Shown here: piece after piece, positions 1 to 5,483 of the stretch
How positions within the stretch are numbered: position 1 is the stretch's first letter
Layout: each line of letters begins with the position of its first letter
NCBI GenBank assembly: GCA_964540005.1
Contig: CAZILN010000377.1
Coordinates: forward strand, 1 to 8,362
Source: CAZILN01 sp964540005
Lineage (GTDB): Bacteria; Bacteroidota; Bacteroidia; Bacteroidales; SM23-62
Reading direction: 5' to 3'
Length of the DNA: 8,362 nt
The notes under the pieces: model-generated
Seen by the model: the letters and a program-made list of their open reading frames with translations, nothing else
Database searches by the model: none
Told to the model about the DNA's origin: nothing
Made by a program: the position numbers and the translations under genes

Positions 1-5
1 AATCG

Positions 6-40
6 ATCCCCGGTTGCTCCGAAACCGGGGATTTTTTTTT
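6..40 (+). terminator. Rho-independent terminator of an upstream gene outside the window
   Basis: A perfect 10-bp stem (6-15 ATCCCCGGTT paired with 23-32 AACCGGGGAT) closes a 7-nt loop and runs straight into a tract of T to position 40. This is a textbook intrinsic terminator for rightward transcription. The gene it ends lies left of the window, so mutS probably has its own promoter. Confidence 0.9.
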
Positions 41-293
41 AATATATTGTTAAATTTTTATGAACAACTATTCATTTTGTTCATTTTTTATGCCTAATAG
101 GATTATTGTCAGTAAGACTGACATTTAATAATGATAAACAATAATCTTTTTTTACAGAAACTGTCCGAATCAGAACAGGGGGTGTACGAAATCGAACGTT
201 GATTTATTTATCAACAGCCTGTTATTATCTCTTTCATTGCCCCTCATTTTCGACTATTTTTGCTTCATTCCGTACTAATAAAAATACACCGGC
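41..293. other. Gene-free mutS leader region rich in inverted repeats
   Basis: No convincing gene lies here. The region is AT-rich and holds four perfect inverted repeats. These are 60-67 ATGAACAA with 77-84 TTGTTCAT; 101-109 GATTATTGT with 138-146 ACAATAATC; 107-113 TGTCAGT with 117-123 ACTGACA (3-nt loop); and 198-203 GTTGAT with 210-215 ATCAAC. The second and third overlap at 107-109, so as RNA they would be partly exclusive alternatives. The likely mutS promoter is at 232-262, so these repeats lie upstream of the expected transcript and would act as DNA sites, unless an earlier start exists. Confidence 0.6.
232..262 (+). promoter_or_regulatory. Probable mutS promoter (Bacteroidota type)
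   Basis: TATTTTTG at 255-262 is an exact match to the Bacteroidota -7 consensus TAnnTTTG. TTTC at 232-235, 19 bp upstream, is one base off the TTTG -33 box. Transcription would start near 267-269, giving a leader of about 25 nt before the proposed TTG start codon at 294. Confidence 0.5.
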
Positions 294-2912
294 TTGACCC
301 AATCCACCAAATATGTTGACACCCCTTTGATGAAGCAGTACAACAGCATCAAACTAAAGCATCCTGATGCAGTATTGCTTTTCAGGGTTGGGGACTTTTA
401 TGAGACATTTGGTGAGGATGCCATTAAATCGGCTGGGATACTTGGTATTACCCTGACTAAAAGGGCCAATGGTGCCGCCAGCTTTGTTGAGTTGGCTGGT
501 TTCCCGCATCATGCACTGGATACTTACCTGCCAAAACTTGTGAGGGCCGGACAACGGGTTGCTATCTGTGAGCAGCTGGAAGACCCCAAGCTGGCTAAAA
601 AGATCGTTAAGCGCGGGATCACCGAGCTGGTTACTCCCGGGGTATCGTTCAATGATAATGTCCTGGATCATAAGGAGAATAATTTCCTTGCAAGTGTATT
701 CCTGGAAAAGGAAATAGCGGGGGTATCTTTTTTGGATATATCTACCGGTGAATTCCTTACGGCTCAGGGAAATTATGAATATATAGATAAACTGCTTAAC
801 AGTCTTCAGCCTAAGGAAGTCCTGATAGAGAAAATTAAACAGAAGGAATTCCTGGAAATCTTCGGGGATAGATTTTATACATTTAAAATGGATGATTGGG
901 TGTTTACCGAGGAAACAGCCAATGACCGTCTCCTTAAACAATTCAGTACCACTTCCCTGAAAGGATTCGGGGTACAGAAGCTTCAATATGGTGTCATTGC
1001 AGCCGGAGCCATTCTGCAGTACCTGGAACTAACCGAGCATCATAGAACCGATCATATCAGGTCACTCAAAAGGATTGAAGAGGATGATTATGTATGGCTT
1101 GATAAGTTTACCATAAGGAACCTGGAGTTGTTCTATTCCTTAAATGAGGGCGCCAGGACACTGCTGGAGGTAATGGATAAAAGCATCTCTCCCATGGGTG
1201 CCAGGTTACTGAAGCGGTGGATGGCACTGCCTCTCAAGGATGTAGTCAGTATCAATGAACGCCTGAATTCTGTCGAGCACCTCCTTAACAACCAGGAACT
1301 TTTTGATCAGGTGGCAGAACAGATCAAGGAGATCGGGGACCTTGAAAGGATCATTTCCCGTTTATCGGCAGGCAGGATCTCTCCCCGCGAGATGGTGCAG
1401 CTAAAACGTGCACTGAATGCAATTGAACCCCTCAGGGAACTGTGCAAGAAATCGAAGGAACATGGATTAAAGAATATAGCCGGTCAGATGGATCCCTGCA
1501 TAAAGGTCAGAGACAGAATTGAAAAAGAGGTCAACCCCGATCCGCCCAACCTGTTGAACAAGGGGAATGTAATCGCAGAAGGTGTATCCGGGGAGCTGGA
1601 TGAACTGAGGGAGATTGTTTATTCGGGCAAGGATTACCTGCTGAAACTGCAGGAGAATGAATCCAAGTTGACCGGCATACCTTCCCTGAAGGTTGGATTC
1701 AATAATGTATTCGGCTACTACCTGGAAGTCAGGAACACCCATAAGAACAAGGTCCCTGAAAGGTGGATCAGGAAGCAGACCCTGGTAAGTGCCGAACGTT
1801 ATATAACCGAAGAATTAAAAACCTACGAAGAGAAGATACTCGGTGCTGAGGAAAAGATCATTTCCCTGGAAACCAGGCTGTTCAATGAACTTGTCCTGGG
1901 GGTTATGGATTACATTCCTGCCATCCAGATTGATGCTGCCATGGTTGCACGCATCGATTGCCTGTTGACATTTGCCCGTATTGCCAGGGAGAATAAGTAC
2001 ATCAGGCCCGATGTCAATCATTCGGATATTATAGATATAAAGAACGGCCGGCACCCGGTAATCGAACAGCAGCTGCCAGTGGAAGAGGCATACATCCCCA
2101 ATGACGTTTACCTGGATACCAAGGACCAGCAGGTGATCATTCTGACCGGGCCGAACATGTCGGGTAAATCAGCCTTTCTCAGGCAGACAGCTTTGATCGT
2201 TTTAATGGCTCAGATGGGCAGTTTTGTCCCGGCCCAGGCCGCCAGGATAGGATGGGTGGATAAGATATTTACACGGGTCGGAGCTTCGGATAATATCTCC
2301 CTGGGAGAATCGACCTTCATGGTTGAGATGAATGAATCGGCCAGCATTCTCAACAACCTTTCCGAGAGGAGCCTTATCCTGCTGGATGAAATTGGCAGGG
2401 GCACAGCTACTTATGATGGTATGTCCATAGCATGGGCCATGGTTGAGTTCATACACGAACACCCGAAGTTCAAGGCCAAAACGGTATTTGCCACCCACTA
2501 CCATGAACTGAATGAGATGGAAACGGCTTATAAGCGGGTCAGAAATTTCAATGTTTCCGTAAAGGAACTTGATGACAAAGTGATCTTCCTGAGGAAGCTG
2601 GTCAAAGGGGGAAGCGAGCACAGCTTTGGTATACATGTGGCTCAGATGGCAGGCATGCCAAAATCTGTAGTAAAGAGGGCCAATGAAGTACTGCAGGAAC
2701 TTGAGAAATCCCACGAAAAGCAAACCCTCACCAAACCGGTTGGCGACCTGGCATCAGGACGGGAAGGCTACCAGATGAGTTTTTTCCAGCTCGACGATCC
2801 TGTGTTGAAACAGATAAGGGATGAGATAATGGACCTGGATGTGAATAATCTGACCCCTATAGAAGCCCTGAACAAGCTAAATGAGATCAAAAAGCTTACA
2901 GGGCTGAAGTAG
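294..2912 (+). CDS. mutS: DNA mismatch repair protein MutS
   Basis: MutS recognises base mismatches and small loops in new DNA and, as an ATP-driven clamp, recruits MutL. The 872-residue protein is full length for the family. The N-terminal mismatch-binding domain has the F-Y-E motif (F35-Y36-E37 in GDFYETF). The C-terminal ATPase has Walker A GPNMSGKS (619-626), a signature segment LGESTFMVEM, Walker B LLDEIGRGT with D698 and E699, and the ATHYHEL switch. QMSFF (827-831) resembles the beta-clamp-binding peptide near the E. coli MutS C-terminus. The start is TTG at 294: an in-frame TAA at 279-281 blocks any longer form. The first ATG (330) would remove 12 residues, whereas relatives usually have about ten residues before the P-L-M-K-Q-Y segment. 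No clear Shine-Dalgarno is seen. The identification is certain; the start is likely. Confidence 0.97.
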   Translation: MTQSTKYVDTPLMKQYNSIKLKHPDAVLLFRVGDFYETFGEDAIKSAGILGITLTKRANGAASFVELAGFPHHALDTYLPKLVRAGQRVAICEQLEDPKLAKKIVKRGITELVTPGVSFNDNVLDHKENNFLASVFLEKEIAGVSFLDISTGEFLTAQGNYEYIDKLLNSLQPKEVLIEKIKQKEFLEIFGDRFYTFKMDDWVFTEETANDRLLKQFSTTSLKGFGVQKLQYGVIAAGAILQYLELTEHHRTDHIRSLKRIEEDDYVWLDKFTIRNLELFYSLNEGARTLLEVMDKSISPMGARLLKRWMALPLKDVVSINERLNSVEHLLNNQELFDQVAEQIKEIGDLERIISRLSAGRISPREMVQLKRALNAIEPLRELCKKSKEHGLKNIAGQMDPCIKVRDRIEKEVNPDPPNLLNKGNVIAEGVSGELDELREIVYSGKDYLLKLQENESKLTGIPSLKVGFNNVFGYYLEVRNTHKNKVPERWIRKQTLVSAERYITEELKTYEEKILGAEEKIISLETRLFNELVLGVMDYIPAIQIDAAMVARIDCLLTFARIARENKYIRPDVNHSDIIDIKNGRHPVIEQQLPVEEAYIPNDVYLDTKDQQVIILTGPNMSGKSAFLRQTALIVLMAQMGSFVPAQAARIGWVDKIFTRVGASDNISLGESTFMVEMNESASILNNLSERSLILLDEIGRGTATYDGMSIAWAMVEFIHEHPKFKAKTVFATHYHELNEMETAYKRVRNFNVSVKELDDKVIFLRKLVKGGSEHSFGIHVAQMAGMPKSVVKRANEVLQELEKSHEKQTLTKPVGDLASGREGYQMSFFQLDDPVLKQIRDEIMDLDVNNLTPIEALNKLNEIKKLTGLK

Positions 2913-2943
2913 TTTGTGTAAATGCAAATTTTCTTTAAATTTG
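2913..2943 (+). promoter_or_regulatory. Promoter of the tRNA-Gly/tRNA-Leu unit
   Basis: TTTG at 2913-2916, 19 bp, then TAAATTTG at 2936-2943 is a full match to the Bacteroidota promoter TTTG-N19-TAnnTTTG. It begins right after the mutS stop codon. Transcription would begin about 2948-2951, only a few bases before tRNA-Gly. The -7 box lies in the right arm of a perfect inverted repeat (2922-2931 with 2937-2946). Confidence 0.65.
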
Positions 2944-2946
2944 CAT
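2922..2946. repeat. Perfect 10-bp inverted repeat after mutS
   Basis: ATGCAAATTT (2922-2931) and AAATTTGCAT (2937-2946) are separated by TCTTT. In a mutS read-through transcript this would fold as a hairpin just before tRNA-Gly. There is no following T tract, so it is not a standard terminator. It could be a weak mutS 3' end, a processing signal or a protein site on the tRNA promoter. Confidence 0.7.
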
Positions 2947-2952
2947 GCCCAT

Positions 2953-3025
<73 letters not shown>

Positions 3026-3047
3026 CTTGAACTAATTTTCAAGCAGT

Positions 3048-3071
3048 AACGCCTGCCGGCAGGCAGGCGTT
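3048..3071. repeat. GC-rich palindromic element between the two tRNAs
   Basis: A perfect 10-bp stem (3048-3057 AACGCCTGCC with 3062-3071 GGCAGGCGTT) has a 4-nt GGCA loop. The inner part 3051-3064 is itself a perfect 14-bp palindrome, so the strand can fold in two registers. There is no U tract. The high GC contrasts with its surroundings, and it resembles a dispersed REP-type element. A structured spacer that guides cleavage of the tRNA precursor is the alternative. Confidence 0.65.
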
Positions 3072-3090
3072 TCGCTATTGGTTTCATGGA

Positions 3091-3176
3091 GCCCGGGTGG
3101 CGGAATTGGTAGACGCGCTGGACTTAAAATCCAGTGGGCCGCAAGGCCCGTGCGGGTTCAAGTCCCGCCCCGGGTA
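3091..3176 (+). tRNA. tRNA-Leu (anticodon UAA)
   Basis: An 86-nt class II tRNA. The acceptor is GCCCGGG (3091-3097) with CCCGGGT (3169-3175), giving a G1-U72 pair as in E. coli tRNA-Leu(UAA), and the discriminator is A3176. The anticodon stem CTGGA/TCCAG encloses loop CTTAAAA with anticodon TAA at 3125-3127. The long variable arm GGGCC-GCAA-GGCCC is the leucine class mark. The T arm is GCGGG-TTCAAGT-CCCGC. It reads UUA and UUG. CCA is not encoded. No promoter box was seen before it, so it is probably cotranscribed with tRNA-Gly. Confidence 0.98.
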
Positions 3177-3186
3177 CAGTATTTTC

Positions 3187-3224
3187 AAAAATCCCCTGTA
3201 GAAATAGCAATGCGGGGGATTTTT
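3187..3224 (+). terminator. Terminator of the tRNA unit, probably bidirectional
   Basis: AAAAATCCCC (3187-3196) pairs with GGGGATTTTT (3215-3224). The stem can extend by four more pairs, including wobbles (3197-3200 with 3211-3214), around a 10-nt loop. T tracts follow the stem on both strands. It would end the tRNA transcript and also leftward transcription from the VanZ-like gene, which converges on it. Confidence 0.85.
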
Positions 3225-3262
3225 CTCTACTAACTGATCTGTGTTGAGAGCTCCGGAAGCCA

Positions 3263-3278
3263 AGTAATTTAAATTACT
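3263..3278. repeat. 16-bp perfect palindrome over the stop of the VanZ-like gene
   Basis: AGTAATTT followed directly by AAATTACT forms a gapless palindrome that includes the TAA stop codon (3274-3276, minus strand). It could be a small DNA-binding site or chance in AT-rich sequence. The true terminator lies just beyond at 3187-3224. Confidence 0.5.
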
Positions 3279-3702
3279 CTGATCTGACCGGGCCGGATAA
3301 TATTAACCTCCCGATAATGAACCAGGCACCCAGGATGCCGGCGGCCAATCCTGAGATATTATAAGCTGCGTCAACAATATTGAAACTTCTCCCCGGGATG
3401 AATACCTGTGCGTATTCCAGCAGGAAAGAAACAATAAATCCCGCTCCCAAAACAAGGATGATCTCAAGTAATGGAAGCCTGAAGTTCCTGTCAAACCGCC
3501 AGAGGGTAATAAGTCCGCCCAGAATAAAATACCCTGCAAAATGTTCGAGGTAATCCCACCTGAAATCTGAATCAGTTTCCGGCAGGATATCAGATCCGTC
3601 ATAAGGAATTAGTGATAAAACTACCAGAAATACCAGCCAGGTAATACTCAGAATTAACAGAAGAGTTTTATATTGAACTATTTTGGAAAAAAATTGTTTC
3701 AT
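3274..3702 (-). CDS. VanZ-like family membrane protein
   Basis: A 142-residue integral membrane protein of the VanZ-like family, named after a teicoplanin-resistance accessory protein whose chemistry is unclear. Four hydrophobic segments are visible at about 13-33, 52-69, 77-97 and 111-134. Family marks are the D50-x-x-E53-H54 start of helix 2 and the segment from E96-Y-A-Q99 through P103-G-R105 to D111 and N115, with polar residues inside a hydrophobic background. The gene lies 57 bp behind the sigma-factor gene with no promoter box seen in the gap, so cotranscription with it is likely. Many Bacteroidota have single small VanZ-like genes of unknown role, so antibiotic resistance should not be inferred. 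The family call is strong; the function is unknown. Confidence 0.85.
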   Translation of the reverse strand: MKQFFSKIVQYKTLLLILSITWLVFLVVLSLIPYDGSDILPETDSDFRWDYLEHFAGYFILGGLITLWRFDRNFRLPLLEIILVLGAGFIVSFLLEYAQVFIPGRSFNIVDAAYNISGLAAGILGAWFIIGRLILSGPVRSE

Positions 3703-3747
3703 ATTACAGTTGCCGGCATTCAGAAATGACCGGGTAGAGATACATTT

Positions 3748-3763
3748 TTGATATTATTATCAA
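3748..3763. repeat. Small inverted repeat TTGAT-N6-ATCAA at the end of the sigma gene
   Basis: TTGAT (3748-3752) and ATCAA (3759-3763) overlap the sigma stop codon and can form a 6-bp hairpin with a 4-nt loop. There is no T tract on the minus strand, so it is not a convincing terminator. The same arms with the same 6-bp spacing occur upstream of mutS at 199-214. Confidence 0.45.
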
Positions 3764-4257
3764 GCTACCAGGTCTTGCATCAGTTTCTTGCGACTGAAAA
3801 ATATCCTGCTTTTTACAGTGCCAATTTTAAGATCCAGCTCTTCTGCTATTTCCTTATACTTATACCCCTCATGGTGCATTTTAAAGGGAAGCCTGAATTC
3901 ATTATCCAGCCGGTCGATTGTATTAATGATCTCTTCAGCTGAATATTCAGATTCGGGTGTGGGGACAGAGGTTGACTGGGACCCGTTCAGGTAGTAGAGA
4001 TCAGTAGTATTGTCAAAGGTGGTGTTCTCTCTTACAGATCTCCGGTAATTATTTATGAATGTATTTTTCATTATGGTAAAGATCCAGGCCTTAAAATTTG
4101 TATACTCCGTGTATTTATCACGATTCGATAGCGCTTTCAGGTATGTTTCCTGTGTCAGGTCCGATGCATCCTCATGATTGGAGGTAAGGCTTAAGGCAAA
4201 ACGCTCCAGGTGATCATTCATCGAGGTCAACTGATAGTTAAATTCTTTTGCAGTCAT
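3760..4257 (-). CDS. ECF-type RNA polymerase sigma factor
   Basis: A 165-residue group 4 (extracytoplasmic function) sigma factor that directs RNA polymerase to a special promoter set. Region 2 spans about 9-76, with core-binding D33-L-T-Q-E-T-Y and the -10-melting helix F-K-A-W-I-F-T-I-M-K-N-T-F-I-N-N-Y-R-R (55-73). A poorly conserved linker (77-107) leads to region 4 (about 108-162), whose helix-turn-helix is Y-K-E-I-A-E-E-L ending in G-T-V-K-S-R-I (134-152). The start at 4257 is chosen because a promoter (4297-4329) lies inside the 84-base upstream in-frame extension, whose residues look unlike the family. No anti-sigma gene adjoins it, so control is probably transcriptional. The neighbouring CarH-like MerR regulator is the obvious candidate, as in Streptomyces, where litR sits beside the ECF gene litS. 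Confidence 0.93.
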   Translation of the reverse strand: MTAKEFNYQLTSMNDHLERFALSLTSNHEDASDLTQETYLKALSNRDKYTEYTNFKAWIFTIMKNTFINNYRRSVRENTTFDNTTDLYYLNGSQSTSVPTPESEYSAEEIINTIDRLDNEFRLPFKMHHEGYKYKEIAEELDLKIGTVKSRIFFSRKKLMQDLVA

Positions 4258-4262
4258 CTTTA

Positions 4263-4346
4263 TTATTTTGTTTAATGTTTTTACAAAAATGTTCAACAAA
4301 TATAAAGAAACATTAAACATATATGCAAAATATTTAAACAAAATAT
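4263..4346. promoter_or_regulatory. Cluster of TTMAACAWAWA repeats over the sigma promoter (candidate operator)
   Basis: On the plus strand TTCAACA (4292), TTAAACA (4313) and TTAAACA (4334) begin exactly 21 bp apart, each followed by an A/T-rich tail. A fourth copy, TTAAACAAAATA, lies inverted at 4275-4264 on the minus strand and matches 4334-4345 perfectly. The copies overlap the -7 box, fill the spacer and flank the -33 box. A similar element sits in the MerR-gene promoter (5422-5433). Low-complexity AT content makes chance a real alternative. Confidence 0.45.
4297..4329 (-). promoter_or_regulatory. Promoter of the ECF sigma gene
   Basis: On the minus strand, TTTG (4329-4326) is followed after 21 bp by TATATTTG (4304-4297), an exact TAnnTTTG -7 box. 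Transcription would begin about 4291, leaving a leader of about 34 nt before the ATG at 4257. This supports the shorter sigma-factor start. Confidence 0.55.
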
Positions 4347-4431
4347 CTGGATCAACCAGGAGATTCTAAATAGATAGAACATATTAAAACGCTTTAATAC
4401 AGTTTTATACAGGAATATATTTGTTGAGATT

Positions 4432-4472
4432 ATAAATTAACGGTCATAAATTAACGTTCATCGAAAAACGTT
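4432..4472. repeat. Short tandem repeat with 14-bp phase (AACG boxes)
   Basis: ATAAATTAACGGTCAT (4432-4447) and ATAAATTAACGTTCAT (4446-4461) are near-identical and offset by 14 bp. AACGGT at 4439, AACGTT at 4453 and AACGTT at 4467 continue the 14-bp phase. The spacing and position upstream of the sigma gene suggest iterated protein sites. The two palindromic AACGTT copies could also pair as a weak hairpin downstream of the MerR gene. Confidence 0.55.
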
Positions 4473-4508
4473 ATATATGAAACAAAAAATGTCGGGTGCT
4501 CATATGGC

Positions 4509-5384
4509 TTATGAAAGAATCTCCAGGAAATCATCCACAGTTTTAAGACGGATGATATTGGAAGGCAGATCGTTTTTCAGTCCCTCGGTTTGACGTCCGC
4601 TTATAAATATTGTTTGTTCAGTGAAATAATCAGAGAGCCTGGCAATATAAGATTCCAGTTCTGATCCGGAATGTACGGCTGTAATGGATGAAAGAAGGTA
4701 ATCCAGATCCAGTGCAGCTGTAGCGTCGGCCATGTCTTTTAGCGGGACCCACTGGCCCAGGTAAGTGACCTGATGGCCCCTTTTTTGGATCAGGTAACTG
4801 TAAAAAAGTAATCCCAGTTCGTGCAACTCTCCTTCCGGGAGGAACAGGAGGAAGTGCCTGGGTTCAGATATATGTTTCGGGATTATGCTATCGATAGCTA
4901 CAATTAACTTCTGACGGATATAATGCGCAACAAAATGCTCCTGTGCAGGGTTGATTGATCCTGTAAGCCAGAGAACCCCTATTTTTTCAAGGAAAGGATA
5001 GATGATCTTAAGAACCGTTTCTTCGAAGCCGGTTTGCAGAATTGCCCTGGAAATTATGCTGTCAAACCTGGTAGTGTCCATGTCAACCATGGCAATAATC
5101 ATATTCTCAATCAAGGAATCGAAATCACCGGAGTCACGCGTCATCAGGAGTATCTTATCGGCAATCTCGTCCTTATTCATATCTACGATCCTGGATATCT
5201 TTATTCCATTCCTGTTAAGAATAGAAATATTCAGAATCTTCTTCAGGTCCTTATCGCTGTATGAGCGAATATTGGTATCGCTCCTGACCGGTTCAACCAG
5301 ACTGTATCGTTTCTCCCACATCCTGATGGTATGGGCCTTGATACCTGATAATCTCTCTAAATCCTTTATTGAGTAAGCAGCCAT
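4509..5384 (-). CDS. MerR-type regulator with cobalamin-binding domain (CarH/LitR-like)
   Basis: A 291-residue transcription factor. Residues 1-70 form a MerR winged helix with T19-I-R-M-W-E-K-R-Y and the R40-S-Y-S wing. Residues about 85-165 match the helical cap of B12 proteins and contain W139 followed nine residues later by E149-H150. This is the W-x9-EH motif that packs on the adenosyl group in CarH. Residues about 175-291 are the Rossmann-like B12 domain, with E186-L-H188-E-L-G191 supplying a likely lower-axial histidine. In CarH, dark AdoCbl-bound tetramers repress and light breaks the Co-C bond and releases DNA. Retention of both motifs suggests real cobalamin binding rather than a B12-independent CarA-like relative. 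It sits directly upstream of the ECF sigma gene. Carotenoid genes, the usual target, are not in view. Confidence 0.9.
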   Translation of the reverse strand: MAAYSIKDLERLSGIKAHTIRMWEKRYSLVEPVRSDTNIRSYSDKDLKKILNISILNRNGIKISRIVDMNKDEIADKILLMTRDSGDFDSLIENMIIAMVDMDTTRFDSIISRAILQTGFEETVLKIIYPFLEKIGVLWLTGSINPAQEHFVAHYIRQKLIVAIDSIIPKHISEPRHFLLFLPEGELHELGLLFYSYLIQKRGHQVTYLGQWVPLKDMADATAALDLDYLLSSITAVHSGSELESYIARLSDYFTEQTIFISGRQTEGLKNDLPSNIIRLKTVDDFLEILS

Positions 5385-5412
5385 TGTTTTTGTGTTCTTG
5401 ACTCAATAACAA

Positions 5413-5441
5413 TAAATATAGGTATTTGTTTAATACTTCAA
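5413..5441 (-). promoter_or_regulatory. Possible promoter and operator of the MerR-type gene
   Basis: On the minus strand TTG (5441-5439) precedes, by 18 bp, TATATTTA (5420-5413), one base from TAnnTTTG. Between the boxes lies TTAAACAAATAC (5433-5422), close to the repeated motif at the sigma promoter, inside the small inverted repeat GTATT-N5-AATAC. This arrangement fits autoregulation. Confidence 0.4.
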
Positions 5442-5483
5442 TTTGCCAGTTACAGGTAAGGGAGGTGATGGTATCAATCAGAA

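Larger units (their letters stand above)
4258..4508. other. AT-rich regulatory region between the regulator and sigma genes
   Basis: No gene is supported in this stretch. It holds the sigma-gene promoter (4297-4329), several copies of TTMAACAWAWA on both strands, a set of AACG repeats phased at 14 bp (4432-4472) and a promoter-like box on the plus strand (4416-4423). No clear terminator for the MerR-type gene was found, so some read-through into the sigma gene is possible. Confidence 0.6.

Noticed and set aside
90..128. A 12-codon open frame with ATG in the mutS leader
   Set aside because: It has no ribosome site or promoter, and most of it is explained by the inverted repeats. Such a length is expected by chance.
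199..214. An FNR/CRP-type operator
   Set aside because: The half-sites fit but the spacing is 6 bp instead of 4, so the canonical call is not supported.
354..2723. Several minus-strand open frames inside mutS
   Set aside because: They lie opposite a fully conserved gene and show no recognisable domain or start signals; they are antisense shadows.
2922..2946. An intrinsic terminator for mutS
   Set aside because: The hairpin is AT-rich and no T tract follows; the next bases lead straight into tRNA-Gly.
3274..3702. A teicoplanin-resistance gene
   Set aside because: Only the VanZ-like fold is shared; no vancomycin or teicoplanin resistance cluster is present.
4258..4341. A 28-residue N-terminal extension of the ECF sigma factor
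   Set aside because: The predicted promoter lies inside it, the encoded residues are F/I/K-rich as in AT-rich noncoding DNA, and the family begins near M-x-x-x-E-F-N-Y-Q-L.
4509..5384. A metal-responsive MerR regulator
   Set aside because: The protein lacks the short C-terminal cysteine metal loop and instead has a full cobalamin-binding module.
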